In this document: positions 9,715-19,048 of the stretch, in pieces
Position numbering within the stretch: the stretch's first letter is position 1
How the letters are laid out: the number at the start of each line of letters is the position of its first letter
Assembly (NCBI GenBank): GCA_001464915.1
Contig: LNED01000022.1
Coordinates: forward strand, 1-64,000
Origin: Sphingomonadales bacterium Ga0077531
GTDB taxonomy: Bacteria; Pseudomonadota; Alphaproteobacteria; Sphingomonadales; Sphingomonadaceae
DNA: 64,000 nt
Reading direction: 5' to 3'
Position numbers and translations under genes: made by a program
Notes under the pieces: generated by a model
Databases searched by the model: none
What the model was told of the DNA's origin: nothing
Seen by the model: the letters and a program-made list of their open reading frames with translations, nothing else

Positions 9715-12185
9715 GCGCGCTCTCCTGCGGTTGCGGGTGCGGGTGCGGAGGGGCGGCTGGCTGCGTTGAGTGCGGCCAGCAAGCCATCACGGTCATAACG
9801 GTAAATGGTGGCACAGCCCTTGGGCGCATCGGGGTGATCGCGCAGGCGGATCACCGGGCCGGATGGCGCGCGGCCCAAGGCTTCGGCAACTTCGTACACC
9901 TCATCGAAAATGATCGCGATGGTAGTGGGATCAGGATCAGGATCGTCGCTGTGGACGATCTCGTATCCCGCCGCGCTGACCAAGGGGGCAAGGATAGTGC
10001 GCGCCCAATCATCAGTGGGAATGGTGCATTTCGGACGGCTGGCAGCGACGGGCAGCGCGCCGAACCGGGCGAACAGCGCGTGCGCGTCGATCAAGGTGAC
10101 AGGTGCGCCATCGATCAGCGTAACTGCCTCGGCGAGCGGATCTTCGGGCACCGGATGCAGCGCGGCGTCCAGCATAACGGCGTCTTCAACCTCGCGCACC
10201 GCCAACAGCACTTCGCCGCCACCATCGGTCAGGCGCAGCAAGCGGACGCGATGAGTGGCCAGCGGCGTTTCGGGCAGGCCGACCAGTGGAAGGATCATGC
10301 CGTCGATCACCGCGCGCGGGCGCGGGCCGGAAAGGTCGATTGCGCTGACCGGAGCGGTTTCGATCCGCTGCACCAGTTCTAGCCGCACCGCGCTGCGGCG
10401 ACCGGCAAAGTCGGTGAACAGCATCGCTCGGGGTGCGTCTGGCGTCACCTGCGCGGCGGTATCGTCGGCGGGTTGCAGCACGCGGATGCGGGTCTCGGAC
10501 ACCAGTTCATGCGCGGCGGCGATATTGGCGATGTCGAGCAGCAGCACCGGCTGGCCATCATCCAGCAGCGTCGATCCGGCATACAGCCCGCAGCGCATCA
10601 CCGCCGGGGCCAGCGGTTTCACCACCAGATCGCCGTGATTGTGGATGCCATCGACCGCCAGCGCGAACAGATCGCCGCTTGCCAGCCGCAGCATCACCAG
10701 TGTCGGATCGCGCAAAGCGGCGGTGCCCGGTTCCAGGCCCAGCACCTCGGCCAGCATCAGGCACGGCACGCGGTTGCCCCGAAAGGTGACCAGCGCAGCT
10801 TCGCCCATATGGGTGAGATCAAGCGCGCGGGACGAGCCTTGGACGATTTCTTCGACATAGGATTGCGGGATCGCAAACCGTTGCCCGCCAGCCTCAACCG
10901 TCAGGCCCGCAATGATGCTCAGCGTCAGCGGGATCTGCATCGTGAACAGGGTGCCGTGTCCGGGCGCGCTGGCCACCTTGATGCTGCCGCCGACCCGTTC
11001 AAGGTTCTGGCGCACCACATCCAGCCCAACGCCCCGGCCCGAGACATTGCTGACCACCTCGGCGGTGGAAAAGCCCGGTTCGAATATGAGATTGAGGATC
11101 TTGTCGCGGCTCATCGCGCTGCGTTCGGCGGCGGTGATCAGGCCGGTGGCGGTCGCCTTGGCGGCGATGCGCTCCTCGTCCAGCCCGCGCCCGTCATCGC
11201 TGATCACGATGGCAATGGTATTGCCCGATTGGCGCGCGGCGATGGTCAGCAGCCCGATTTCACGCTTGCCCGATGCGCGGCGGGCGGCGGGAGTTTCGAT
11301 CCCGTGGTCAATCGCGTTGCGGATGATGTGGGTGAGCGGATCGCGGATCGTTTCGATCATCTCACGATCAAGCTCCACGTCGCCGCCGTCCAGATCAACC
11401 ATCACCTGCTTGCCAAGTTCGGCCGATAAATCTCGGATAAGCCGGGGCAGGACGCTCAACAGCGTTTCAATCCGCTGCATCCGCATCCGGGTGATCGCAT
11501 CGCGCACATCGGTGAGGATCGTGGTGAGCCGTTCGAATGGGCCGTCGATGGTCGGCTGATTGCCTGCCTGTCGCAGCCTGTGGGCCAGATCATTGCGCGC
11601 GAGCACCATGTCCGAAACCCCGCTCATCACCCGGTCGAGCAGCTCGACGGGTAAGCGGATCGTGCGCTGAGCAGCAGCAGGATCAGCGCGGCGGCCCGGC
11701 ACGATGCGATCGGCGGTAAAATCGTCGGCCATGTCGGGACGCGCGATTCCAGGCTCGTCCAGGTGGGGGCTAGACCCCTGCTTGCCCGCGCTAGACCCCG
11801 CCTCGGCCAATGTTTCATGTGTGTCAGACAAGGCGTCGATCAGCAGTTCGTCGCCGCCTTCGGGGAACTCTTGGCCTGCTTCGATGGCGTCGATCATCAA
11901 CGCAATCCGGTCAATGATGGCGAGCACGGCCGACACCATTTGCGGATCAGGATCGCGCCGCCCCGCGCGGCAATCGGCCAGCGCATCCTCGGCAGCGTGG
12001 CTCAGATCGGCGAGGCGCGGGAAGTCGAAAAAGCCGCAATTGCCCTTCACCGTGTGGACGAAGCGGAAGATCGTATCGATCCGCGCGCGATCAGTTGGAT
12101 CAGCCTCCCAGGCGACGATCTCGCCGCTGGAAGCTTCCAACATTTCACGGGTCTCGGCGATGAATTCCGCCAGCAGATCATCCAT
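9711..12185 (-). CDS. cheA: Chemotaxis sensor kinase CheA
   Basis: An 824-residue histidine kinase. P1 (HPt) carries phosphorylatable H44 in VHTVKGN. A short Ala/Asp-rich linker (about 125-170) follows, with no clear P2 domain, then the P3 dimerisation helices. P4 has intact ATP-site boxes (IRNAIDHG, DDGRGL, GRGVGLD), and P5 is CheW-like. Beyond this is a second CheW-like segment (about 590-725) and a C-terminal region (about 735-815) that resembles a receiver without an obvious phosphoacceptor site. Within the linker, residues about 131-141 are encoded by a short repeat sharing a 15-mer with the intergenic region near 49.99 kb. It is the first gene of the chemotaxis operon. Confidence 0.95.
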   Translation of the reverse strand: MDDLLAEFIAETREMLEASSGEIVAWEADPTDRARIDTIFRFVHTVKGNCGFFDFPRLADLSHAAEDALADCRAGRRDPDPQMVSAVLAIIDRIALMIDAIEAGQEFPEGGDELLIDALSDTHETLAEAGSSAGKQGSSPHLDEPGIARPDMADDFTADRIVPGRRADPAAAQRTIRLPVELLDRVMSGVSDMVLARNDLAHRLRQAGNQPTIDGPFERLTTILTDVRDAITRMRMQRIETLLSVLPRLIRDLSAELGKQVMVDLDGGDVELDREMIETIRDPLTHIIRNAIDHGIETPAARRASGKREIGLLTIAARQSGNTIAIVISDDGRGLDEERIAAKATATGLITAAERSAMSRDKILNLIFEPGFSTAEVVSNVSGRGVGLDVVRQNLERVGGSIKVASAPGHGTLFTMQIPLTLSIIAGLTVEAGGQRFAIPQSYVEEIVQGSSRALDLTHMGEAALVTFRGNRVPCLMLAEVLGLEPGTAALRDPTLVMLRLASGDLFALAVDGIHNHGDLVVKPLAPAVMRCGLYAGSTLLDDGQPVLLLDIANIAAAHELVSETRIRVLQPADDTAAQVTPDAPRAMLFTDFAGRRSAVRLELVQRIETAPVSAIDLSGPRPRAVIDGMILPLVGLPETPLATHRVRLLRLTDGGGEVLLAVREVEDAVMLDAALHPVPEDPLAEAVTLIDGAPVTLIDAHALFARFGALPVAASRPKCTIPTDDWARTILAPLVSAAGYEIVHSDDPDPDPTTIAIIFDEVYEVAEALGRAPSGPVIRLRDHPDAPKGCATIYRYDRDGLLAALNAASRPSAPAPATAGERA

Positions 12186-12255
12186 GGAAGCGCGCGCCCT
12201 TTTGTCTTGGAGGGACGCTATGCGGCAGCGTTGGTTAACATTGACCTAGCAACCG

Positions 12256-13623
12256 CTAGCTTGCGTTCCACGCTGGCGCGCGCTGCACAAAGATGTGGCG
12301 CACCAGCACGATGGCGGTCACCGCGCCGAACAGATTTGCAGCCAATTCAGCGGTATAGATCGCTGCGCTGCCCATGCCAGGTTGCAACAGCAGCGCGGTT
12401 GGCAGCATCACCAGAAACACCCGTGCGACAGATTGCAGTAGGGCAAAGCTCGCCTTGTCGACCGCGTTCATGATCCCGTTGCCGACGATCAGCAGCCCGA
12501 ACCCGGCATAACCCCACGCCGCAATCTCTAGGTAGCGCGCAAATTCGGCAATGACGTCAGGGTCTTCGGTGAACAGCCGTGCGAAGCTTTCGCCTGCGAC
12601 CATCATCGCGATGGCCACAGTCAGCCCCCATACGACGCAGAACGCGGCGGCATAGAGCGTCGCCTCCTGCGCTCGGTCAAACCGCTTTGCGCCCCAGTTC
12701 TGACCGACGATTCCGCCAATCGCGCCCGACAGCGCCAGCAGGGGCACGATCACAAAGCTCTGCAAACGCCCCGCCGCGCCGAACCCTGCGACTGCGGCCT
12801 CGCCTTCTAGCGCCACCAATGCGGTCAGGATCGACAGGCCCAATGGGTTGATCGCATTGGAGAATGCCGCTGGCAGGCCAACCTTGATGATCGCTTTGGC
12901 AGGATCGATCAGGCTGCAATCGCGCAGCAAGGCTGGGTTGAACGGCAGCGCCGTGCTGCGGATCAACCACAGGGCAACCGCCACCCCGATCCCCCAGCCG
13001 ATCACCGTGGCATAGGCCGCGCCTGCCATGCCAAAGCCTTCAAATCCGAAGCCGCCGGTGATCAGCAGCGGATTGAGCACCCAATTGGCGGCTGCATAGG
13101 AAATGCTGATAGTGCTGGTGCGCCGCGCCTCCCCCTGTCCGCGCAGCACGCCGTTGAACCCCATGATGACAAGGATCAGCGGGAAACCAATGGCATATGG
13201 CTCCATATAGGCGCGGATCAGCGGCATCAGTTTGGGTGGTGCATTCATCGCGGCAAAAATCGGATCGATCATCAGCCAGAGCGCCAACCCCATCACGATC
13301 CCGCAGGTGGCCGCGAAGACAATCCCGAAATTGGCGCGCCGCGCTGCTCGCTCGTCATCGCCTTCACCCAGCGCGCGGGCAACCACCGAATTGATGCCGA
13401 CCATCACACCGACACCGAGCGAAGTCATCGCCACGGCAATCGGAAAAATAAACGATATCGCCGCCAGCGCATCGCTGCCCAACTGGCCGATGAAGTAGGC
13501 ATCGACGATCCCGATCGACATCACCGCCGCCACGCCGATGACTGCGGGCAAGGTCTGGTTGACGAGATGCCGGGGGATGCTGCCGCTGACCAATTTCGCA
13601 GCATGTGGGGCGGGAGCGTTCAT
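12256..13623 (-). CDS. MATE-family multidrug/cation antiporter
   Basis: A 455-residue polytopic inner-membrane protein with about twelve hydrophobic segments in two related halves. The N-terminal part has PAVIGVAAVMSIGIVDAYF, a typical MATE TM1 with the conserved Asp, and the C-half repeats the pattern. It probably exports cationic compounds using Na+ or H+. The reading frame stays open a further 870 bp upstream, but that part lies antisense to the aldolase-like gene. The start at 13623 (MNAPAPHAAK) gives the family length. No regulator gene is adjacent. Confidence 0.93.
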   Translation of the reverse strand: MNAPAPHAAKLVSGSIPRHLVNQTLPAVIGVAAVMSIGIVDAYFIGQLGSDALAAISFIFPIAVAMTSLGVGVMVGINSVVARALGEGDDERAARRANFGIVFAATCGIVMGLALWLMIDPIFAAMNAPPKLMPLIRAYMEPYAIGFPLILVIMGFNGVLRGQGEARRTSTISISYAAANWVLNPLLITGGFGFEGFGMAGAAYATVIGWGIGVAVALWLIRSTALPFNPALLRDCSLIDPAKAIIKVGLPAAFSNAINPLGLSILTALVALEGEAAVAGFGAAGRLQSFVIVPLLALSGAIGGIVGQNWGAKRFDRAQEATLYAAAFCVVWGLTVAIAMMVAGESFARLFTEDPDVIAEFARYLEIAAWGYAGFGLLIVGNGIMNAVDKASFALLQSVARVFLVMLPTALLLQPGMGSAAIYTAELAANLFGAVTAIVLVRHIFVQRAPAWNAS

Positions 13624-13716
13624 TGACCGCTGGCGTAGCGGGGCACCGCACGGCTTGCAAAGCATTCCCGGTGCATGCGATAGCAATCGCAAAGACAGAC
13701 GTGAGAGGAATGGCGC

Positions 13717-14481
13717 ATGGCGACCCAGTTGAAACCCGGCATCGAATGCAGCAAGGAAGAATGGCAGGCGCGGCTCGATCTCGCTGCGTGCTACCGCATT
13801 TTCGATCACCTCGGCTGGTCGGAATCGATCTACAACCACATCTCGCTGAAAGTGCCGGGGGAGGAAGATACTTTCCTTATCAACCCGTTCGGGCTGCTGT
13901 ATAGCGAAGTGACCGCGAGCAACCTCGTCAAGATCGACGTCGAGGGCAACAACGTCGGCGGATCGCCCTATATGGTGAACAAGGCGGGCTTCACCCAGCA
14001 CGCCTATTTCCACAAGCATCTGGGCAGCCGTGCGGACGCGATCTGCCACGTCCACACCACCGCAACGATGGCGGTCGCCAGCCACAAGGACGGGCTGCTG
14101 CCGACCAATTTCTACGCCTGCAATTTCCAAGGCCAGATCGGCTATCACGACTTTGAGGGCGTGACCGTTCGCGCAGAAGAAGGCGAGCGGCTGGTGCAGA
14201 ACCTTGGCAACCACACCATCCTGATGCTGCGCAACCACGGCCCGGTGGTGATGGACCGCACGATCCAGGGCATGTTCGTCAAGATGTGGGCACTGCAACG
14301 CGCCTGCGAGATTCAGGTGGCGACGCTGAGCATGGGCAACCCCAACATTGTCCCGCAGCCGGTGGTCGATGTGCACCAGCGCGATCTTTCCGTGATGAGC
14401 GGGCAGGGCGGCGCGGGCATGTTCGATTTCGAGGCGTGGAAGCGCCGGGTCGACAAGATCGACGATAGCTGGCGGCAGTGA
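13717..14481 (+). CDS. Class II aldolase/adducin-fold protein
   Basis: A 254-residue single-domain protein. The sequences YNHISLKVPG, HVHTTATMAVAS (metal-ligand HxH) and LRNHGPVV match the zinc-binding aldolase/adducin fold used by L-fuculose-phosphate aldolase and relatives. The substrate is unknown; family members of this length lacking sugar-phosphate partners are often annotated only by fold. It is followed 17 bp later by an orphan [2Fe-2S] subunit, so the two form an operon. A role in oxidation or decarboxylation of a small hydroxy-acid is speculation. Confidence 0.9.
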   Translation: MATQLKPGIECSKEEWQARLDLAACYRIFDHLGWSESIYNHISLKVPGEEDTFLINPFGLLYSEVTASNLVKIDVEGNNVGGSPYMVNKAGFTQHAYFHKHLGSRADAICHVHTTATMAVASHKDGLLPTNFYACNFQGQIGYHDFEGVTVRAEEGERLVQNLGNHTILMLRNHGPVVMDRTIQGMFVKMWALQRACEIQVATLSMGNPNIVPQPVVDVHQRDLSVMSGQGGAGMFDFEAWKRRVDKIDDSWRQ

Positions 14482-14498
14482 TCTCCTAGGCACCGCAA

Positions 14499-15044
14499 AT
14501 GTCGCGCATGACCGTCAATGACCGGCCGGTCGAATTCGACCTCGATCCCCGGATGCCGCTGCTCTACGCGCTGCGGGAGGCGATGAACCTCACCGGCACC
14601 AAGGCTTGCGGCGGCGGGGATTGCGGCGGGGCGTGCATGGTGCTGGTCGACGGCGTGGCGCTCAGGTCGTGCAAGATCACCTTGGCTGAAGCCGAGGGGC
14701 GGATCATCACTACCATCGAAGGATTGAGCCGCGACCGCGCGCACCCGGTGCAGCAGGCGATGGTGGCGCAGCAGGCGATCCAATGCGGATATTGCACCCC
14801 GGGGATCGTGATTGCGGCGGCTGCGCTGATTCAGCGCAACCCCGCACCCACGCTTGAGGAAATCGAGAGCGCGATCCCCAATATCTGCCGCTGCGGGGTC
14901 TATCCCCGTCTGATCCGCGCTGTCGAACAGGCCGGGCGGGTGGCGCAGCGACAGGAACGCATCAGCGCCGCACCCGCCCCCGGCATCAGCGCCGAGGATG
15001 CGGCCAAGGCCGTCCCCGCGCTGCGTGTGGTGGTGCCGGAATAG
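14499..15044 (+). CDS. Orphan [2Fe-2S] subunit of a molybdenum-hydroxylase type
   Basis: A 181-residue protein with the two [2Fe-2S] domains of the xanthine-dehydrogenase family small subunits (IorA/CoxS-like). The N-terminal plant-ferredoxin-type site uses C37, C42, C46 and C58. The C-terminal helical site uses C96, C99, C130 and C132. Spacing at the first site is Cx4Cx3C, where the family normally shows Cx4Cx2C. No molybdopterin or FAD subunit is in the neighbourhood; the next gene is a convergent receptor. A C-terminal tail of about 35 residues rich in Ala and Pro extends past the usual end. It may pair with a large subunit encoded elsewhere. Confidence 0.88.
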   Translation: MSRMTVNDRPVEFDLDPRMPLLYALREAMNLTGTKACGGGDCGGACMVLVDGVALRSCKITLAEAEGRIITTIEGLSRDRAHPVQQAMVAQQAIQCGYCTPGIVIAAAALIQRNPAPTLEEIESAIPNICRCGVYPRLIRAVEQAGRVAQRQERISAAPAPGISAEDAAKAVPALRVVVPE

Positions 15045-15047
15045 GCG

Positions 15048-17186
15048 TCAGAATCGCCCCGTGACCGTGAAGCGCGCATTGAGCGGTGCGCCAACGGTGA
15101 ACTCGTTCGCCGAGTGCGCGGTGGGGAAATACAGCTCGTCCAGCAGGTTTTCGACGTTAAGCTGCAAGCGGACGTTTTCGTTCACGGTGTAGAACACCGC
15201 CATGTCGACCCGGGCATAGGCGGGCAGGGTGGCTGCATTTGCATTATCGGCAAAGCTTTCGTCCTGCGCGGTCAACCCAAGCCCAAAGCCAAGCTGTTCG
15301 GTCGCCTGAAAATTGTTCCAGATCGAAAACTTGTGTTCGGGCAATTCGCGCACGCGGCGGCCTGTGGGGCCAGTGCGGCTCTGCTGTTCGCCGTCGAGAT
15401 AGGAATAGCCGGTGGTGACGAACCAGCCCTCGGTCACCTGCCCCTGCAGCTGCGCCTCGAACCCGCGAATTTTCGAATCGATCACATCGAGGGTATCAGG
15501 GTTGGTGTCGGAGGTTTGCGGGGAGCTCTGCTCAATCTGGAACACTGCACCCGTCAGCGCGAGGCCGGGGCGAACGTCCCACTTCACGCCCGCTTCGAGG
15601 TTCGAGAAGGTATCGGGATCGAGCGCATCGGCAGGCGGGTTGATGTCCGCAAACTGATCGCCCGAACGCGGCAGGAACGTTTCGGAATAGCTGCCATAGA
15701 GCGACAGGTTCTCACGCGGTTTGACGATCAGGCCGAGGCGCGGGCTGACTTTGTCATCCTTGCGGTTGCGTACCGCGCCGTTGCGGTTGTCGAGCACAGT
15801 GATTTCAAAGCTATCGAACCGCGCGCCAAGCACAACCCGCAGCCATTCGGCGACCTTGATCTCGTCCTGGATATAGGCCGAAAACACAGTCGGATCGGCT
15901 GCGGTGTCATCGTTGAGCGACGTGAAAGCCACGTTGGTGGTGTTGCCGTCGGCATTTGTGCCGACCCCGCCGCTGAGCGGGAAGGGCCGCACCGCTTCGA
16001 ACAATTCCACGTCATCGTTGGACGTATCGAACTCCGCATTAAACCGGTCGTTGTTGTTGGCTGTGTCGATGAACTCGCCGCCGACAATCAGCGTGTGGCC
16101 AATCCCGCCCGTCTCGAATTCGCTGATCAGATTGCCCGATAGGATCAGGTTCTGCCGCTGGTTAGTGTCGATATAGCCATCGATCGCCACCACGTTAGTC
16201 GCTGGGTTGTATCCGACCGGAAAGAAGTTCGAATAGACTTTGTCGTAATCGCCATAGGAGGCGGTGAAGTTCGCCTTCACGCTGTCCGAGAAAGTGTGCT
16301 GCACCGCTGCGCGCAGCACATGCGCTTCGAGCGTGGCGAAGTTGTTTTCGCGGTCGCCAAATGTGATCCGCTGCAGAAAACGTGCTGGATCGCCATTGTC
16401 ATCGGTGGGGATCCCGCGATCGATGAAGCGTTCGTGGTTGAGGTATTCGTAGGACAGATCGACAGTCGTCTTCGCGCCCAGCTCGGCGCGAAAGGTCGGG
16501 TTGATGCTGATCTGCTCGCCATTGAACAGGTCACGGTGATTGTTCAGGCTTTCATAGGCGGCATTGATCCGCAGCGCCGAATTCTCGCCGGTCGCCAGAT
16601 TGAGGTCGGCCCACAGGTCATAAGCGCCAAAAGTGTCGACCGAAGCGCGGTAACCGGCAAATGTCTCGCCCGCCATGCCCTTCTTGGTCACGCGGTTGAG
16701 GATGCCGCCAGTGCCGCCGCGCCCGAACAGCAGCGCGTTGGGGCCGCGCAGGATCTCGACCTGTTCGAGATTATAGAGCCCGCGGTAATACTCAACGTCA
16801 TCGCGCACCCCATCGACGAAGAAGTCGGCGGTTGAGCGTACCCCGCGGAACACCACGGAATCGCGGTGGCCTTCGCCCTGCGAATTGCTGACTCCGGGGG
16901 TGTAGTTGACGATATCGCCAATGCTGTCGAAGCCCTGCCGCACAATCTGGTCTGCAGTGGTGATCGACAGCGATTGCGGCACGTCGATGATCGGCGTCGG
17001 GGTTTTCAGCGCGTTGATCTGATTGGAATAGAGCACATCGCCGGTAACGATGATATTGGGCCCAGCGTCACCGGCGTCACCGGCGGCTGCGGCTTCAGCG
17101 GCGACCGGGGCGGTTTCAGCCAAAGCAGGTAATGCAATGCTAGCGCAGCCCAGCAACAGGGCCGTGCGCGTAAACGAGTGAATCAT
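15048..17186 (-). CDS. TonB-dependent siderophore receptor
   Basis: A 712-residue outer-membrane receptor. It has a signal peptide (to about 23), a plug domain with EILRGPNALLFGRGGTGG (about 150-170) and a 22-strand barrel ending in the aromatic residue of RFTVTGRF. The plug sequence and length resemble Fiu/catecholate receptors, which import ferric siderophores using TonB energy. A Fur-like palindrome lies about 30 bp upstream. It is convergent with the [2Fe-2S] gene with only 3 bp between stops. The exact ligand is not deducible. Confidence 0.93.
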   Translation of the reverse strand: MIHSFTRTALLLGCASIALPALAETAPVAAEAAAAGDAGDAGPNIIVTGDVLYSNQINALKTPTPIIDVPQSLSITTADQIVRQGFDSIGDIVNYTPGVSNSQGEGHRDSVVFRGVRSTADFFVDGVRDDVEYYRGLYNLEQVEILRGPNALLFGRGGTGGILNRVTKKGMAGETFAGYRASVDTFGAYDLWADLNLATGENSALRINAAYESLNNHRDLFNGEQISINPTFRAELGAKTTVDLSYEYLNHERFIDRGIPTDDNGDPARFLQRITFGDRENNFATLEAHVLRAAVQHTFSDSVKANFTASYGDYDKVYSNFFPVGYNPATNVVAIDGYIDTNQRQNLILSGNLISEFETGGIGHTLIVGGEFIDTANNNDRFNAEFDTSNDDVELFEAVRPFPLSGGVGTNADGNTTNVAFTSLNDDTAADPTVFSAYIQDEIKVAEWLRVVLGARFDSFEITVLDNRNGAVRNRKDDKVSPRLGLIVKPRENLSLYGSYSETFLPRSGDQFADINPPADALDPDTFSNLEAGVKWDVRPGLALTGAVFQIEQSSPQTSDTNPDTLDVIDSKIRGFEAQLQGQVTEGWFVTTGYSYLDGEQQSRTGPTGRRVRELPEHKFSIWNNFQATEQLGFGLGLTAQDESFADNANAATLPAYARVDMAVFYTVNENVRLQLNVENLLDELYFPTAHSANEFTVGAPLNARFTVTGRF

Positions 17187-17216
17187 GTAGTGCCTTTCTG
17201 TGTTGGCACTCAGCTA

Positions 17217-17233
17217 TTGCAACTTACTCGCAA
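17217..17233 (-). promoter_or_regulatory. Fur-like box upstream of the siderophore receptor
   Basis: On the minus strand the site reads TTGCGAGTAAGTTGCAA, an imperfect palindrome with TTGC/GCAA ends. This resembles alphaproteobacterial Fur/Irr sites (TGC..GCA half-sites). It sits 30 bp upstream of the receptor start codon, where repressor binding would block transcription under iron sufficiency. Found by eye only. Confidence 0.45.
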
Positions 17234-17336
17234 CTGCAACCATGAATCAGCGCTGCGATTAATAATCATCAAGAGGTAGCCGGACGGCTGGCTTTGGATT
17301 ATCGGGCTCGGGAAAAGGCAACGGAGGCATGAGGCG

Positions 17337-17681
17337 ATGCAGGCAACGATCTGGCACAATCCCAACTGCGGCACATCGCGCAAGACGCTGGCGATCCTCG
17401 AAAATCTCAGCCGGGTTGAGGTGACTGTGGTCGAATACCTCAAGCACCCGCCGTCTGCCGAAAAGCTTGCCCAGCTTTACCGCGATGCTGGAATCGCCCC
17501 GCAGCAAGGCTTGCGGTTGCGCGGCACCGATGCCGAGGAGCGTCGCTTGCCCGAAGCGGATGATGCGACCGTGCTCGCTGCGATGGTGGCCGATCCGATC
17601 CTCATCGAGCGCCCGCTTGTGGAGACCGACAAGGGCGTGCGGCTTTGCCGGCCGCAGGATGTGGTGCTGGAGATTTTATAG
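17337..17681 (+). CDS. arsC: Arsenate reductase (glutaredoxin-type)
   Basis: A 114-residue thioredoxin-fold protein of the ArsC/Spx family. The active-site Cys is in HNPNCGTSRK (about C12), and IERPLV near residue 85 carries the conserved Arg. It would reduce arsenate to arsenite using glutathione/glutaredoxin. A GGAGG site sits 9 bp before the chosen ATG. There is no arsR or arsB nearby, so a housekeeping or Yffb-like role is an alternative. Confidence 0.88.
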   Translation: MQATIWHNPNCGTSRKTLAILENLSRVEVTVVEYLKHPPSAEKLAQLYRDAGIAPQQGLRLRGTDAEERRLPEADDATVLAAMVADPILIERPLVETDKGVRLCRPQDVVLEIL

Positions 17682-17684
17682 GCG

Positions 17685-19040
17685 CTAGCCCCGGTCGCGG
17701 GTCAGGTCTTGATCCGCTTGCAATGCAAACCAGCCATGCCCGAGCACGGCAGCGCAAAGCGCGACGATCAGTCCGAAGCCAAGCCAATCGGATTCGCCAT
17801 AGAGCCACACGCCCAGCGCCGGGGCGTAGATGTAGCTGGCCCCTGCCAGCGAGGCCACAATGCCCGACGCTTGCCCTTGCTCCGCGCGGCTGACCGCAAG
17901 CGACGTCCCCGCTGTCGTCCCCGGCCGAAACAGCCCAAACCCCAGCGATGCAATCGCGTAGCCCAGCGCAATGCCATGCAGATCGCTGGCCACCCCTAGC
18001 ACCACCGAACCCAGCGCGGCGGTCGCAATTCCCCACAAGGTCGCCGCGCGCGGGCCGAGGTTGAAGCGCGGGATCAACCCCCATTGCGCGAGCAGCGTGG
18101 CAATCGCCCCGCTCATCAACACCAGCCCGACCGGCCCTGCGCCTTCTGCCGGAGTTTCGCGCAGCCCCAGCCGGTCGAGCACCAGAAAGCCCGAAATGCC
18201 CAGCACCATCGCCTGCGCGTGCCCGCCAAAAAAGCCCGCGATCACCCACGGACGCAGCCGCGCATCGAGCCAACTGAGGCGCGGCGGTTCGCTGCCTTCA
18301 TCCGACTCAAATGCGGCATCGGGATCGCTCGGTGCGCCGGATCCGCTGGCATAAGCGGCTGCTTGACCGCGCGCGGCATATTGTGGCTCGTCATTGGGTA
18401 GGCGCCAACGCAGCACCACCAATGCGGCCATGCCAATCGCCGCAAAGCAGATGAACGGGCCGGTCAGACCAAAGCCCAGCAGCGGAAGCACCATCAGCGG
18501 AGCGAGCGCGGGGCCGATCACCGTGCCCAGGCCAAAACTCGATGCGATCAATGACAATGCCTGCGTGCGCTGAGCGCGCGGGGTGCGCGATGCGACATAG
18601 GCCTGCACGGCAGGCGGCGCGGCGCTGCCGAACCCGCCATAGAGGCTGCGCGCCGCCGCGAATGCAATCAACGCCCATACCGCCGTCAGCCAGCCCGCCA
18701 GCCCGGCATAGAGCGCCAATCCGCACAGCAGCATTGAGATGATGAAACCCACCAGCCCGAGCGCCATCATGGCTTTGCGCCCGCGCTTGTCCGACCGCCG
18801 CGCCCAGAAAGGCGCACACACCACCCACAGCAGTGCCGACCAGCTATAGGCAAGGCTGATCCACACATCATCGACCTGCAAGGCGGTGCCGATTGATGGC
18901 ATCACCGATTGCATCGCGGTGTTGCCCGCCGCTGTCACCAGCATCACGGTGAACAGCAAGGCCATGCGCCCCGGCGGGATCACGCCGGTGGGCGGGAGTG
19001 AAAGCACCGCGTGGGTCAGGTCAGGATCGGTCTCCGCCAT
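17685..19040 (-). CDS. MFS transporter
   Basis: A 451-residue inner-membrane carrier with about twelve TM helices. The cytoplasmic loop-2 motif is RRSDKRGRK (about residue 80), the signature of the major facilitator superfamily. A charged central loop (about 205-250, Asp/Glu/Pro-rich) separates the halves. Substrate unknown; drug efflux is plausible from the general resemblance. It starts 8 bp after the stop of the membrane protein gene upstream, so the two are co-transcribed. Confidence 0.9.
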   Translation of the reverse strand: MAETDPDLTHAVLSLPPTGVIPPGRMALLFTVMLVTAAGNTAMQSVMPSIGTALQVDDVWISLAYSWSALLWVVCAPFWARRSDKRGRKAMMALGLVGFIISMLLCGLALYAGLAGWLTAVWALIAFAAARSLYGGFGSAAPPAVQAYVASRTPRAQRTQALSLIASSFGLGTVIGPALAPLMVLPLLGFGLTGPFICFAAIGMAALVVLRWRLPNDEPQYAARGQAAAYASGSGAPSDPDAAFESDEGSEPPRLSWLDARLRPWVIAGFFGGHAQAMVLGISGFLVLDRLGLRETPAEGAGPVGLVLMSGAIATLLAQWGLIPRFNLGPRAATLWGIATAALGSVVLGVASDLHGIALGYAIASLGFGLFRPGTTAGTSLAVSRAEQGQASGIVASLAGASYIYAPALGVWLYGESDWLGFGLIVALCAAVLGHGWFALQADQDLTRDRG

Positions 19041-19048
19041 GCGCGCGC

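Noticed and set aside
11770..11784. The 15-mer shared with 49984-49998 as proof of a mobile repeat
   Set aside because: A single 15-bp match is expected by chance in a 64-kb window; only the CTAG-rich context makes it worth a note.
13624..14493. Long upstream extension of the MATE reading frame
   Set aside because: It lies antisense to the aldolase-like gene, has a low-complexity His/Asp/Arg composition and no membrane helices. The MATE fold starts at 13623.
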